A stretch of 60,670 nt of DNA. Origin: Microscillaceae bacterium (GTDB taxonomy: Bacteria; Bacteroidota; Bacteroidia; Cytophagales; Microscillaceae). Positions 25,382-35,033 of the stretch are shown piece after piece. The stretch covers positions 1 through 60,670 of the forward strand of contig JANWZA010000023.1 of the NCBI GenBank assembly GCA_025054775.1. The letters are read 5' to 3'. Position 1 is the stretch's first letter. Every line of letters begins with the position of its first letter. The translations under genes and the position numbers were made by a program. Under the pieces are notes generated by a model, which made no database searches, was not told the origin of the DNA, and saw only the letters and a list, made by a program, of their open reading frames with translations.

Positions 25382-26449
25382 TTAATCAAAACTCAATTTA
25401 AGTGAAAAGAAGTGTGAATAAGTCGCTTGCTGTTGTAGATTCATTTGAGCAAGGGCATAGTCAATCACAAAATTATTAAGCCGAATACCAAGGCCAAAAT
25501 TCGCTTGTGCGGTAATAGTCTTTTGGTTAAAATTCGTATCGTTAAGGCGTTGTTGAATATTATTTACACCTGCCCTCAAACAAACGATTTGCTTATAGCT
25601 TGCTTCCAAACCTACTTGCGGAGCTATTGAAAAGATGTGCGTTTTAATGGCCTCATTACGGTAGCCGTCAAAGGTATTCACCAAGTCAAGGCTTGCTAAG
25701 AGGTGAATTTTATCATTCAACTCAAAATTTTTAGCCGTACCTATAATTAAACGTGGCAAGGTGATTTCCGTACTACTAGAAGGCAATTCATTACCTGTTT
25801 GTAAAAAAGTATTTGCCAAGGCACTCACGTTAAAAGCCCACATGTTGAAAGTTGTGGTTACATCGCGTGCCATAGCTGCAAATCGCCAGCCTTTGGCTTG
25901 GTAAATTGCTCCTGCATCTAACCCAAAGCCCCATGCCGTAGCAAAATCACCTGCTTTTCGGTAGATAATTTTTAAGCTTCCTCCCCACCGAAGCCCCTCC
26001 AAAAAGGTAGCTTTACGCGCATAGGAAACCAAAAAACCATAGTCAGAGGCAGAGAAATATCGTACATTTTGGTAATTAAGCCTACCATCGGCATCGTACA
26101 AGAAGCGTGTGTCAGGAATATCATCAACTCCAAACCGAATCCCTGAAATACCCAAAGCACTTAATGTATCTATTTTGAGAGCAAACCCTGCATAGTCATA
26201 GTTAGCTATTCCTGCAAAATACGCTGCGTGCATAAGTGAGGCTTCATATTTAGTTTTAAGATTTACCAAACCCGCAGGATTCCAATAGCTTGCAGTAACA
26301 TCTTGCACTACTGCCACTTGACTATTACCCATACCCAAAGCCCGCGCACCTGCCCCTAAATTCATAAATTCGTTGCTATATTTAGGCGTTTGCGAAAATA
26401 GTAAATAGGGAAAAAGTATAAGAACAAATAGAGCAACTTTTTTATGCAT
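25382..26449 (-). CDS. PorV/PorQ family outer membrane beta-barrel protein
   Basis: A 355-aa FadL-like barrel of the PorV/PorQ (UPF0164) family with a signal peptide ending in LFSQ. The diagnostic N-terminal region (FMNLGAGARALGMGNS, then SYWNPAGL) is present. PorV and PorQ belong to the type IX secretion attachment complex, but the wider family has many paralogues. No porU or porZ is adjacent, so I do not assign which member it is. The barrel runs to the terminal FFSLKLSFD strand. Confidence 0.88.
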   Translation of the reverse strand: MHKKVALFVLILFPYLLFSQTPKYSNEFMNLGAGARALGMGNSQVAVVQDVTASYWNPAGLVNLKTKYEASLMHAAYFAGIANYDYAGFALKIDTLSALGISGIRFGVDDIPDTRFLYDADGRLNYQNVRYFSASDYGFLVSYARKATFLEGLRWGGSLKIIYRKAGDFATAWGFGLDAGAIYQAKGWRFAAMARDVTTTFNMWAFNVSALANTFLQTGNELPSSSTEITLPRLIIGTAKNFELNDKIHLLASLDLVNTFDGYRNEAIKTHIFSIAPQVGLEASYKQIVCLRAGVNNIQQRLNDTNFNQKTITAQANFGLGIRLNNFVIDYALAQMNLQQQATYSHFFSLKLSFD

Positions 26450-26580
26450 ACTAGTAATAATAACTTAACAGCAAGGAAAAAACAAATAGCTATACAAAGA
26501 TATTGAAAAGCATCTATATTTTTGGAAATTAAGCCAAAAAGTTTCACCTTTGTAGATAAACTTGCAAAAATAAAGTTTTT

Positions 26581-26907
26581 TTATTCAAGCTGATTATTGG
26601 TCAGATTCTGCAATGCTTTTTGCAGTTCTTTGAGGGTATGTCCATCATTTTGCTTTTGGGCAAGGGCAATTCCTTTTTGTAAAAGGTGTTTAGCTTTTTC
26701 TATTTCATTCTGTAAAGCAAAGAATTGTGCCGCTTGGTAATAGGTTGGCAAATAATCAGGGAAATCTTGTAACAAGATTTCAAGATAATATTTTGCCTTC
26801 TCCTCATCAAGGCTCAAGTACTCCAAAGCCAAGGCATATAAACTAAATGTATCATTAGGGTTTTCTGCTAATATTTTTTGTAAATATTCTATACGCGTGT
26901 TTTTCAT
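26581..26907 (-). CDS. Small TPR protein
   Basis: A 108-aa soluble protein made of about three TPR-like helix pairs (NPNDTFSLYALALEY, ALQNEIEKAKHLLQKG). It has no signal peptide and is likely a cytoplasmic scaffold. It is divergent from etfB. The etfB -33 box starts just upstream of this start codon, so the two promoters are packed closely. Confidence 0.75.
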   Translation of the reverse strand: MKNTRIEYLQKILAENPNDTFSLYALALEYLSLDEEKAKYYLEILLQDFPDYLPTYYQAAQFFALQNEIEKAKHLLQKGIALAQKQNDGHTLKELQKALQNLTNNQLE

Positions 26908-26911
26908 ATTT

Positions 26912-26943
26912 TTTGAGTTTTCATTTTTATTTCTATAACTTTG
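26912..26943 (+). promoter_or_regulatory. Bacteroidota-type promoter for etfB
   Basis: TTTG (26912-26915), a 20-nt spacer and TAACTTTG (26936-26943). The predicted RNA start near 26950 gives a leader of about 55 nt to the ATG at 27004. Confidence 0.6.
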
Positions 26944-27003
26944 TCCTGCAAAAGATAGTTATTTTTGAAAAATCTTTTTCTATTACAAATTATTACAAAA
27001 AAC

Positions 27004-27741
27004 ATGAAAATACTTGTTTGCATCGCCCACGTACCTGATACAACCTCTAAAATTAGCTTTGTTGAGAACAACCGCAAATTAGATAAAAATGGTTTGCAAT
27101 TTGTCATTGGGCCTTATGATGATTTTGCTTTGGCACGTGCCGTAGAACTTCGCGACCAGACGGGCGGAAAATTGACCGTACTTAATGTAGGTACTGCCGA
27201 AACCGAACCCACTATTCGCAAAGCTTTAGCTATTGGAGCAGATAATGCCATTCGTGTAAACGCTGAGCCAACTGATGCATATTTTGTAGCCTATCAAATT
27301 GCAGAAGTGGCTAAAAAAGAAAACTTTGATCTCATTCTCATGGGCAGAGAGTCAAGCGATTACAATGGTGGGCAGGTACATGGCATGGTGGGTGAGCTTT
27401 TAGGTATCCCCTCTGTTTCACCTGTTATGAAATTAGACCTCAATGGGAATGTAGCTACCTTAGCTCGCGAAATTGAAGGGGGTAAAGAATATTTAGAAAT
27501 TAGCTTACCCTTTGTAGCAGGTTGCCAAGAACCGATTGCAGAATGGAAAATTCCGAATATGAAGGGCATTATGGCTTCACGTACCAAGCCATTAAAAGTG
27601 GTAGAGCCTGTACCCGTAGAAATGCTTACTGAAAGTATTACTCATGAGCTTCCTCCTGCTAAAGGGGCTTGCAAAATGATCCCTGCTGATGAGGTAGAAA
27701 AATTAGTGGAATTACTAAAAACTGAAGCTAAAGTTTTGTAA
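27004..27741 (+). CDS. etfB: Electron transfer flavoprotein subunit beta
   Basis: The beta subunit (245 aa) of the FAD/AMP-containing heterodimer that takes electrons from acyl-CoA dehydrogenases. The start MKILVCIAHVPDT, the ADP-binding part AIGADNAIRV and the signature DYNGGQVHGMVGELLGIP are clear. The start is the ATG at 27004; an upstream frame extension to 26965 adds 13 residues. EtfA normally follows directly in Bacteroidota, but here a terminator and a convergent carboxylase gene follow, so the alpha subunit must be elsewhere. Confidence 0.93.
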   Translation: MKILVCIAHVPDTTSKISFVENNRKLDKNGLQFVIGPYDDFALARAVELRDQTGGKLTVLNVGTAETEPTIRKALAIGADNAIRVNAEPTDAYFVAYQIAEVAKKENFDLILMGRESSDYNGGQVHGMVGELLGIPSVSPVMKLDLNGNVATLAREIEGGKEYLEISLPFVAGCQEPIAEWKIPNMKGIMASRTKPLKVVEPVPVEMLTESITHELPPAKGACKMIPADEVEKLVELLKTEAKVL

Positions 27742-27759
27742 AAGGAGTACTTTTAAGAG

Positions 27760-27796
27760 AGAGGCAAATTTTCTACCCTTAGGAAAATTTGCCTCT
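27760..27796. terminator. Terminator between etfB and the carboxylase gene
   Basis: A perfect 14-bp stem, AGAGGCAAATTTTC (27760-27773) with GAAAATTTGCCTCT (27783-27796), and a 9-nt loop, between convergent genes. It can act in both directions; the T-tract on the plus side is interrupted. Confidence 0.75.
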
Positions 27797-27879
27797 TCTT
27801 ATTTTGGCAAATGGTATGAAAGCAGCCACTATTTTTTTCTATCAGTCTAAACATTCTTTAACCTTCTTACTGAATACTT

Positions 27880-29436
27880 TCAGAGTGGAATGTTTCCATG
27901 CTTTTTTTTAGGTAGCTTAACTGCTTTATTTTCTAACATTTGAAAAGCACGAATTAGCTTAAAACGGGTATCTTCAGGCATAATCACTTCGTCAATATAG
28001 CCTCTATGAGCGGCTTTATAGGGTGTGGCAAACTTGGCAGTATACTCCTCAATTTTCTTTTGGAGTTCGGCCTCGGGGTTTTCAGCTTCGGCAATTTCTT
28101 TTTTGAAAATAATTTCTGCGGCCCCTTTTGCACCCATAACAGCAATTTCAGCCGTAGGGAAAGCGTAGTTCATGTCTGCTCCAATGTGTTTAGAGTTCAT
28201 TACATCGTATGCTCCGCCGTAGGCTTTGCGAGTAATTACTGTAACACGTGGTACAGTAGCTTCACAGAAAGCATACAAGAGTTTAGCTCCATTGGTAATA
28301 ATGCCTCGCCATTCTTGGTCTGTACCTGGTAGAAAACCTGGTACATCTACTAATACTAAAAGTGGAATATTGAAACAATCGCAAAAACGTACAAAACGCG
28401 CCGCTTTGATACTGGAGTTTATATCCAATACACCTGCTAACACGGCAGGTTGATTACCCACTATGCCAATGCTTCTACCTGCTAATCGCGCAAAACCTAC
28501 CACTATATTTTCGGCATAGTTTTTATGGACTTCAAAAAATGAGTCTGTATCTACAATCTGAGTAATAATATCTTTCATGTCATAGGGCTGGTTAGGGTTA
28601 GATGGTACAATTGTATTCAACTCGGGGCGTTTTTCATTGCCTTGCAAGGAATAAGGCAATCTAGGGGCCTCTTCTTCACAATTTTGAGGAATGTAAGAAA
28701 GCAATTTCTTTATATTTTCTATACATTCAATTTCATTACTAAATGTAAAATGCGTTACACCACTTTTGGTGGCGTGTGTTACTGCTCCCCCTAGTTCCTC
28801 AAAACTTACTTCCTCATGGGTCACAGTTTTCACTACATTAGGACCTGTTACGAACATATATGAAGTATTTTCTACCATCATAATAAAGTCAGTAATAGCA
28901 GGAGAGTAAACTGCTCCTCCTGCACATGGTCCCATAATAGCGGAGATTTGTGGCACTACCCCAGAGGCAATCGTATTACGATAAAAAATATCAGCATATC
29001 CAGCTAAGGAGTTTACCCCTTCCTGTATTCTTGCCCCTCCAGAGTCATTTAATCCTATGATAGGTGCACCATTTTTGAGAGCTAAATCCATAATTTTACA
29101 AATCTTTTCGGCATATGTTTCAGAGAGGGAGCCTCCAAAGACGGTAAAATCTTGTGAAAAAGCATATACTAACCGTCCATTTATTGTACCATAGCCTGTG
29201 ACTACGCCGTCGCCTAGATAATGCTCGTTTGCCAAACCAAAATCTTTACAGCGGTGCATTACGAAGCGTCCTATTTCCTCAAAAGTTCCTTCGTCAAAAA
29301 GCAAGTCAATACGTTCTCGTGCTGTTAGTTTTCCCTTTTTGTGCTGTGCATCTATTTTGGCTTGCCCACCTCCTAGGAGGGCTTCTGCATTTTTACGTTG
29401 TAAAGTTTCTATTTTCTGCTTAAGAATTTCGTCCAT
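27880..29436 (-). CDS. Acyl-CoA carboxylase carboxyltransferase (beta) subunit
   Basis: A 518-aa biotin-dependent carboxyltransferase of the PccB/MmdA family. It transfers CO2 between biotin and propionyl- or acetyl-CoA, or acts in methylmalonyl-CoA decarboxylation. Two crotonase-fold halves are clear: [15 protein letters not shown] and [12 protein letters not shown] in the first, [13 protein letters not shown] and [11 protein letters not shown] in the second, with the terminal KHGNIPL. No biotin carboxylase or biotin carrier gene is adjacent, so carboxylase and decarboxylase roles cannot be told apart. Confidence 0.93.
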   Translation of the reverse strand: MDEILKQKIETLQRKNAEALLGGGQAKIDAQHKKGKLTARERIDLLFDEGTFEEIGRFVMHRCKDFGLANEHYLGDGVVTGYGTINGRLVYAFSQDFTVFGGSLSETYAEKICKIMDLALKNGAPIIGLNDSGGARIQEGVNSLAGYADIFYRNTIASGVVPQISAIMGPCAGGAVYSPAITDFIMMVENTSYMFVTGPNVVKTVTHEEVSFEELGGAVTHATKSGVTHFTFSNEIECIENIKKLLSYIPQNCEEEAPRLPYSLQGNEKRPELNTIVPSNPNQPYDMKDIITQIVDTDSFFEVHKNYAENIVVGFARLAGRSIGIVGNQPAVLAGVLDINSSIKAARFVRFCDCFNIPLLVLVDVPGFLPGTDQEWRGIITNGAKLLYAFCEATVPRVTVITRKAYGGAYDVMNSKHIGADMNYAFPTAEIAVMGAKGAAEIIFKKEIAEAENPEAELQKKIEEYTAKFATPYKAAHRGYIDEVIMPEDTRFKLIRAFQMLENKAVKLPKKKHGNIPL

Positions 29437-29558
29437 AGTTAAAGTATTTTTATGTAGAATATGTTGCTTATAGCATTTTCAATTTAGAAATTAGAAAAAA
29501 AACGAATGCTATTATAAAGTGTGGCAACAAAATTACACAAAAAAGGAAATTGATAAAG

Positions 29559-31184
29559 CTATTCGCAGGTGTAGTCCAAATATTTTTGGGCTTCGGTCAT
29601 ACCTTGTTGGAGGGCTTTTCCAAAATCAGCACAAGCATTAGCATACTGACTTTTCTTTCTATATGCTAGTCCGCGGTGATAGTAAAGATCTTTGTCAGAT
29701 GGATTAGGAGTAGCTACTTTCAAATTTTCTAGACAGAAGGTAAAGTCTACAATAGCCTCATCAAATCGGTTAAGGTCTAAAAGGGCAATACCTCTAAAAA
29801 ATAGAATTTGCCGAATAATAGCTATTTCAGGTTTTGTTGTATCTTGATTATATTGGGTAATTGCTTGGTTGAGCCAAAAGAGGGCTTGAGCAGGCTGAGC
29901 AGTATTAAGCAAATATTGGGCTTGTTTTACGTACTCCTCATAACCTATATTACCTTTGGCAAGCAAATTACAACTCTCTTGAATTTTATTTGGTACAGTA
30001 GAAGAAACACCTTTGTATTTATTCCATAATTCGCAGGCTTTGTTTAAGTTTCCTTCCTCATAATATATTTGGGCAATTTGTAAGTAAGCTGTAGAGTCTT
30101 CGGGGAATAAGATAGTATGCCTTACGAAATCATTGTAAGCCTCTTTATATTTTTTAAGATAAAAGTACACCTGTCCGCGATGGTAGTAATCAGTTTTACC
30201 TGTAAAGTCTGACACTTGTTTATCATTGGCTTGAATTGCCTGTGTAAAATTTTCTAGGGCTTTTTCCCACTCTTCTATCTGAACTTCTGTGATTCCTAAA
30301 TAGCTAAATAAGTACGGTGGTAGATGTTCTTGTCGTGAGGCTAATTTAAGATGCTCGTAGGCTTGTTCGAAATCATTTTTTTGCATTAAAATTCTCCCTT
30401 TTAACAAATGTGCATTAAGCAGCGAAGGATCTAATAGTAAAGCTTTTTCTAAATCATTCAAAGCATTTTCAAAATCCTTCTTTGCTATCTTTACATTAGC
30501 TCTACCATAATAAGCAGCAGCTTGGGTAGGATTGTATTCCAAGGCCTTATTAAAGGCTTTCTCAGCACTTTCCCAGTCATTTTTTTGTATTTTTTCAAAC
30601 CCAATGGTTAGCTCTTCTGCTGCAATGCGTATTTTCTCTGCTTCAGACATTTCCAGGGGAGGAGGAGAGGTGAATTTCATACCTCTACTTATCCCTTGTG
30701 AGGTATCGGGTGGTACTAAGAGCGTAGTTAGGTTGTTCTCGGCAAATTTTTGGCACAAATCTTTAATTCGGTCTTGCACTTTATTATCTCCTAATTCAGC
30801 GGCTTTTTGCCAATCGGCACAGGCTTCAGCAATTCGCCCTAAACGTTGCTTTACATTTCCCCTATACCTATAAATAGTTACATTTTTATCATCAAGTTTA
30901 AGAATAAGGTTGTAATCAGTAAGTGCCCCTTCGTAGTCTTTGAGATAATATTTGCAATATGCTCTACCTGCAATAGCTCTCATATTTTGAGGCTGAATAG
31001 TGGCTATGCTATCAAACTTTGCCAAAGCTTGACGATACTCTCGGGTATTGAGCAGAATATCTGCTTGGTTTAAGGCTTCTTCTAAGGTTATGTTTTGCCC
31101 TAATACATAGCAAGCACTATTCACATTGAGAAATAAGGCAACTAACGATACAAAAAAATAAAAAAAACTAAACTTTGTTTTCAT
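29559..31184 (-). CDS. Secreted TPR-repeat protein (541 aa)
   Basis: A signal peptide (ending about LGQ) followed by many TPR units along the whole length (for example YRQALAKFDSIATIQPQ, YEGALTDYNLILKLD, FENALNDLEKALLLDP). It is likely a periplasmic or outer-membrane-associated scaffold. The terminal unit SQYANACADFGKALQQG ends in a C-rich cap seen again in the TPR proteins at 35.0 and 35.6 kb, so these look like paralogues. The function is unknown. It is on the same strand as, and 116 nt downstream of, the TPR lipoprotein gene. Confidence 0.82.
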   Translation of the reverse strand: MKTKFSFFYFFVSLVALFLNVNSACYVLGQNITLEEALNQADILLNTREYRQALAKFDSIATIQPQNMRAIAGRAYCKYYLKDYEGALTDYNLILKLDDKNVTIYRYRGNVKQRLGRIAEACADWQKAAELGDNKVQDRIKDLCQKFAENNLTTLLVPPDTSQGISRGMKFTSPPPLEMSEAEKIRIAAEELTIGFEKIQKNDWESAEKAFNKALEYNPTQAAAYYGRANVKIAKKDFENALNDLEKALLLDPSLLNAHLLKGRILMQKNDFEQAYEHLKLASRQEHLPPYLFSYLGITEVQIEEWEKALENFTQAIQANDKQVSDFTGKTDYYHRGQVYFYLKKYKEAYNDFVRHTILFPEDSTAYLQIAQIYYEEGNLNKACELWNKYKGVSSTVPNKIQESCNLLAKGNIGYEEYVKQAQYLLNTAQPAQALFWLNQAITQYNQDTTKPEIAIIRQILFFRGIALLDLNRFDEAIVDFTFCLENLKVATPNPSDKDLYYHRGLAYRKKSQYANACADFGKALQQGMTEAQKYLDYTCE

Positions 31185-31300
31185 GGTTTATGTAAACTTT
31201 TGCAAGCCAAAGCCTTTATCCAAAAACTTTAAGTAGCGAGTCTTTTTTAATATATCATTTTTTAGTACAATAGGTAAACACTTTTTAGATGCTTGTTTTT

Positions 31301-32476
31301 TCAAGGTGTTTGCTTTTTTGTGCTATCCATCTGTTGTTGTAATTGTTTTAATAGTTTTTCTTGTTGTTCATAATAGGCACGTTGCAAAGAGTCCGCTTGC
31401 TTTCGCATTTCCGCCAGAGCGATTTGATTTTTTACACCCCAGTATAAATCCCGCGCTGCATAATTGAGAGGATCTAGTTTAATTGTTTTTTCCAAGTATT
31501 TGAGTGCCTTATCTAATTTTCCTAAATAGCTAAAGCTAATCCCTGCATAATAATTAGCTGCTGCAAAATTAGGATTATACTGCAAAGAGGCTAAAAAATA
31601 TTTATTGGCTTCCTGTATTTGACCTGCCTTGAAGTAATAAAGTCCTACTTGATAACTTGCTCCGTATAGTTCGGGATTAGCTTGGTATGCTTTCATATAA
31701 TATACTTTTGCACTATCTTCGTAGAAACGCATAGCACGAAAGGCCTCTGCCTTTTGGTAGTTTAGTGCATCATTTTTTACAGCAAATTTCAAGCCTTTAT
31801 TCGCAAACTCTAAGGCTAACTTTGGATTTTCATATAAGTTATACAATTTTGCTAATGAAGCATAGACCTCTACATAGTCGTTCTTATAATTCAGAGCTTG
31901 CCGAAAGTTGCTTAATGCCTGTGCCGAGTCTAACTTTTCTAAGGCTAAACTTCCACGTAAGTAGTAAATTCGTTCATCAAATTTTGTAATTTTTTCAGCA
32001 TTGTTTAGGTATTCTAAAGCTTTATCATATCGTTTTTTTGCTAAATAGAGTTCTGCAATAAGTATGTGAATATCAATTAGTTTACTATTCTCTTTTATAG
32101 CTGTTTGCGAAGCAACCAAAGCTTTATCTATTTGCCGTAACTTCTGAAAGGCTTTGGCTAATACATAGTAATATTTGGCAAAAGTATTATCCAAACTAAT
32201 AGCCCGCTGAATACTTTTGAGAGCAAGGCTATCTTCATTTTTTTTCAGGTGAAACAAAGCTTTCTTATAAAATACTTCTGACTCGTTAGGATAGTCCTCA
32301 CTTACATCTTGTAAAAATTGACGTGTTTTTTCATCCTGCAAATTATCTATCAGGGGTATATCATAAATTTTGTCATCTGCTACTTGGTAACTGTTACAGG
32401 CTTGAAAGGCAATAATTCCTAACCCGAGTACAGATTTAAACAAAAATTTGAGAATATTTTGAGTCAGTATTTTCAT
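31301..32476 (-). CDS. TPR-repeat lipoprotein (391 aa)
   Basis: A lipoprotein signal with lipobox AFQAC (about residue 27), then about eight TPRs (KALVASQTAIKENSKL, YDKALEYLNNAEKI, LDKALKYLEKTIKLDP) and a C-terminal Gln/Lys-rich coiled tail. It is probably tethered to a membrane facing the periplasm. Lipoprotein TPRs of this size in Bacteroidota include envelope assembly factors, but no specific match is recognised. It may be co-transcribed with the next TPR gene downstream (same strand, 116 nt gap). Confidence 0.82.
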   Translation of the reverse strand: MKILTQNILKFLFKSVLGLGIIAFQACNSYQVADDKIYDIPLIDNLQDEKTRQFLQDVSEDYPNESEVFYKKALFHLKKNEDSLALKSIQRAISLDNTFAKYYYVLAKAFQKLRQIDKALVASQTAIKENSKLIDIHILIAELYLAKKRYDKALEYLNNAEKITKFDERIYYLRGSLALEKLDSAQALSNFRQALNYKNDYVEVYASLAKLYNLYENPKLALEFANKGLKFAVKNDALNYQKAEAFRAMRFYEDSAKVYYMKAYQANPELYGASYQVGLYYFKAGQIQEANKYFLASLQYNPNFAAANYYAGISFSYLGKLDKALKYLEKTIKLDPLNYAARDLYWGVKNQIALAEMRKQADSLQRAYYEQQEKLLKQLQQQMDSTKKQTP

Positions 32477-32543
32477 GATTATTGTTTGAGAATGAGTTGC
32501 TTAACGAAAGTAAGATTTTTTACTAAAATTTATATTAGAAAAG

Positions 32544-32996
32544 TTAGATTTTTTGGCGCAAGTTCTTAAAAAATGAAGTCATAAGTTCACTACACTCAGT
32601 GGCTAATATTCCTGCAATAACTTGGGTTTTGGGGTGGAGTACCTGCACTCCTACTCTACTAAACCCTCGCGCCAAGTCAGAGGCTCCGTATACTAACTTT
32701 TTTATTTGCGACCAATAAATAGCTCCTGCACACATAAGGCAAGGCTCTAAGGTTACATAGAGCGTGCATTGTGGCAAATACTTGGCTTGCAAGGCATGGC
32801 TCCCTGCTGTGAGGGCTAATATTTCAGCGTGAGCTGTTACATCTATCAATCTTTCGGTTTGATTGTAAGCTTTAGCAATAATCCGATTCTCAGCTACAAG
32901 TACTGCTCCCACAGGAATTTCCTGTTCATAAAAGGCTTTTCTTGCTTCTTCTAATGCCTTCCGCATAAAATATTCGTCTGAATAAGACAAATCCAT
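32544..32996 (-). CDS. tadA: tRNA adenosine(34) deaminase
   Basis: Zinc-dependent deaminase (150 aa) that makes inosine at the wobble position of tRNA-Arg(ACG). Zinc ligands are H56 with the catalytic E58 (HAE) and C86/C89 (PCLMC). The conserved EIPVGAVLV and KLVYGASD regions distinguish TadA from cytidine deaminases. The length is normal. It is a single gene on the minus strand. Confidence 0.93.
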   Translation of the reverse strand: MDLSYSDEYFMRKALEEARKAFYEQEIPVGAVLVAENRIIAKAYNQTERLIDVTAHAEILALTAGSHALQAKYLPQCTLYVTLEPCLMCAGAIYWSQIKKLVYGASDLARGFSRVGVQVLHPKTQVIAGILATECSELMTSFFKNLRQKI

Positions 32997-33217
32997 TAAG
33001 CTAAAGTTTAAAAAAATAGAACCATATTACAAAATTATTCAAAGAAAAAAATCTTTACAACTAGTACCTAAAAGTTTAAGAATTGAACAAAATGCAAAAA
33101 ACTACGAAAAATCACTCTCTTTTAACTAAAAAGAGTAACGATAAGAAATTACATTAATTTACTTCCTTCATTAAAAGGAAATTCCATAAAAAATATCTCA
33201 AATCAAAAAAAAAACAC

Positions 33218-33225
33218 TAAATTTG
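33218..33225 (+). promoter_or_regulatory. Candidate -7 box for rpmE2
   Basis: TAAATTTG matches TAnnTTTG, about 60 nt before the ATG at 33284. A -33 element is not evident. Confidence 0.4.
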
Positions 33226-33283
33226 CAGTCCAAATTAGTAAACTTAATAATAGACTGAATTTCAAACTCATTCAAAAATCTTT

Positions 33284-33532
33284 ATGAAAGACGGTATTCA
33301 TCCTAATTATAGACCTGTGGTTTTTTGGGACCTAGCTTCTGACTTTAAGTTTCTCACACGCTCTACCATCAATGCCAAAGAAACCATAAAGTGGGAAGAT
33401 GGTAATGAATATCCATTAGTAAAAATTGAGGTTAGCTCTGCCTCACATCCTTTCTATACAGGGAAAAAAGTATTTGTAGATACAGCAGGTAGAGTAGAGA
33501 AATTCAACCAGCGATTTGCAAAGAAAAAGTGA
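33284..33532 (+). CDS. rpmE2: 50S ribosomal protein L31 type B
   Basis: An 82-aa ribosomal protein. The start [16 protein letters not shown], the [10 protein letters not shown] motif and the FNQRF C-terminus identify L31. It lacks the CxxC zinc cysteines, so it is the zinc-independent (type B) paralogue. It is a single gene with its own -7 box and terminator. Confidence 0.96.
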   Translation: MKDGIHPNYRPVVFWDLASDFKFLTRSTINAKETIKWEDGNEYPLVKIEVSSASHPFYTGKKVFVDTAGRVEKFNQRFAKKK

Positions 33533-33917
33533 CAACTTTAGTACGCTTTGCGTTTGTAAGGTAAGCCATTTTCTTTTTAAGAAGAGTAAATGGCTTTTTT
33601 CTTACACGCAAGTCAAAACAGGTAAATCAATCAATAGTCCAAGAGTTTTTTATGCAAATTTAATGCTATCAAATATCTGAAAATCAGTTATTTAAACATA
33701 CTAGATTATCAAAACCTTGCTAAGCTTATAGCAAAAGTACCCCCTACTGAGACAACCCTCTTTTTATTTCCATCAAAAACAACTTTGTAACTTCAAAAGC
33801 GTATAAATTAAAAGAAAAAAACAAAATGAAGCATACCCTAAAATACCACCTTAAGTTTTTTTTCATAAAACTAATGACACAAACCAAATTACACAAATCA
33901 AATTAAAAAGAGAAGTT
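33533..33917. other. Intergenic region
   Basis: About 385 nt between rpmE2 and the FKBP gene. It holds the rpmE2 terminator at 33563-33601. The rest is AT-rich with no recognisable gene, RNA or repeat. Confidence 0.65.
33563..33601 (+). terminator. Rho-independent terminator of rpmE2
   Basis: AAGCCATTT (33563-33571) pairs with AAATGGCTT (33588-33596), followed by a T-run. It lies 30 nt after the stop codon. Confidence 0.8.
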
Positions 33918-34985
33918 ATGAGAATAAAATCATTTTTATTTGATTTATGGAGTATCCTATCCTGTTGCTTATTAGCATTTTCATCACTTTCAGCCCAGGA
34001 TAATATTCCTGCTGACTATCGTCCCTTAGATATTTCGGTAAATGGTAAATTTTATACCATTTATCTTAAAGTGCATAATACAACGCGTCCTCAAAACCAG
34101 CTGCGACAAATCATGAAAAATGATTTCGTTACCTTTCACCTTGTGATTAAAAACTATAAGGACTCTGTCCTACGTACTACCTATCCCGATAAACCTATCA
34201 TTAAAGAAGTAAACACCGATGAGTACACTACATCGGATAAAGGCTTTATGGAAGAGATGCTAACGCGTATCTTCTTAGGTGATAGTGCTACTTATTTAGT
34301 CAAATCTGATGACTTGTTTGAGGCACTACGCAAAAAGCGACCTCCTTTTGTGCCCAAAGGTTCATTGGTGAAGTATATTTTCAAGATATTGAAAATTCAG
34401 ACTTATGAGGAGGTAGAATTAGAAAAAAAAGAGAGACAATTCAAACTAGCTCAAGCCGATGATAAAATCATTGCTGAATATGTAGCCAAGAACAGAATCC
34501 CTGCTAAGCGTACTTACAATGGTGTATGGTATGTAATAGACTCCGTAGGTACAGGTGATTTTGCAAGAAAAAGTGATATTATTGAAGTAAATTACACGGG
34601 AAAATTTTTAGATGGAAGAGTGTTCGTAAAACGAAATAATTATGACTTTCCTGTAGGAGAAAATTTTGTACTCAAAGGTTGGGAAGAGTTTATTGTACTG
34701 CTTAGAGAAGGAGGCAAAGGAATGTGTATCCTACCCTCAACCTTAGCCCATGGAGAGAAAGGCGTAGAAGGACTTATTCCCCCTAACACGCCTCTTATTT
34801 TTGAGATAGAATTCTTGAAAATTAAAAAACGTAAGATTGTAATAGAAAAAAAAGAGGGCGGTGAACTTGAAAAAAATAAAGCTAACATGATACCTCCTCA
34901 TGAAACTAAACGTATGGACTACCAAAAAGATGAGAACTACAGAAAGCTAGAAAAAACTTACCAAATGCCCAAACCTAAAAAATAA
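33918..34985 (+). CDS. Exported FKBP-type peptidyl-prolyl isomerase
   Basis: A 355-aa protein with a signal peptide (ending LSAQ), a central region (about 30-165) that may be a diverged first FKBP-like module, and a canonical FKBP domain at about 216-301 (IIEVNYTGKFLDGRVF, FVLKGWEEFI, LPSTLAHGEKG, PPNTPLIFEIEFL). It probably helps fold exported proteins in the periplasm. A lysine-rich charged tail of about 50 residues follows. Bacteroidota gliding lipoprotein GldI is a related FKBP, but no lipobox is convincing here, so I do not use that name. Confidence 0.88.
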   Translation: MRIKSFLFDLWSILSCCLLAFSSLSAQDNIPADYRPLDISVNGKFYTIYLKVHNTTRPQNQLRQIMKNDFVTFHLVIKNYKDSVLRTTYPDKPIIKEVNTDEYTTSDKGFMEEMLTRIFLGDSATYLVKSDDLFEALRKKRPPFVPKGSLVKYIFKILKIQTYEEVELEKKERQFKLAQADDKIIAEYVAKNRIPAKRTYNGVWYVIDSVGTGDFARKSDIIEVNYTGKFLDGRVFVKRNNYDFPVGENFVLKGWEEFIVLLREGGKGMCILPSTLAHGEKGVEGLIPPNTPLIFEIEFLKIKKRKIVIEKKEGGELEKNKANMIPPHETKRMDYQKDENYRKLEKTYQMPKPKK

Positions 34986-35033
34986 GCCTGACCAGCAGGG
35001 CTCTGGTAGAAAAAATTCTGTTTGTAGATTTAT

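Noticed and set aside
25382-26449. Naming the barrel protein PorV or PorQ outright
   Set aside because: The family has many paralogues and no porU, porZ or other T9SS core gene is adjacent to decide between them.
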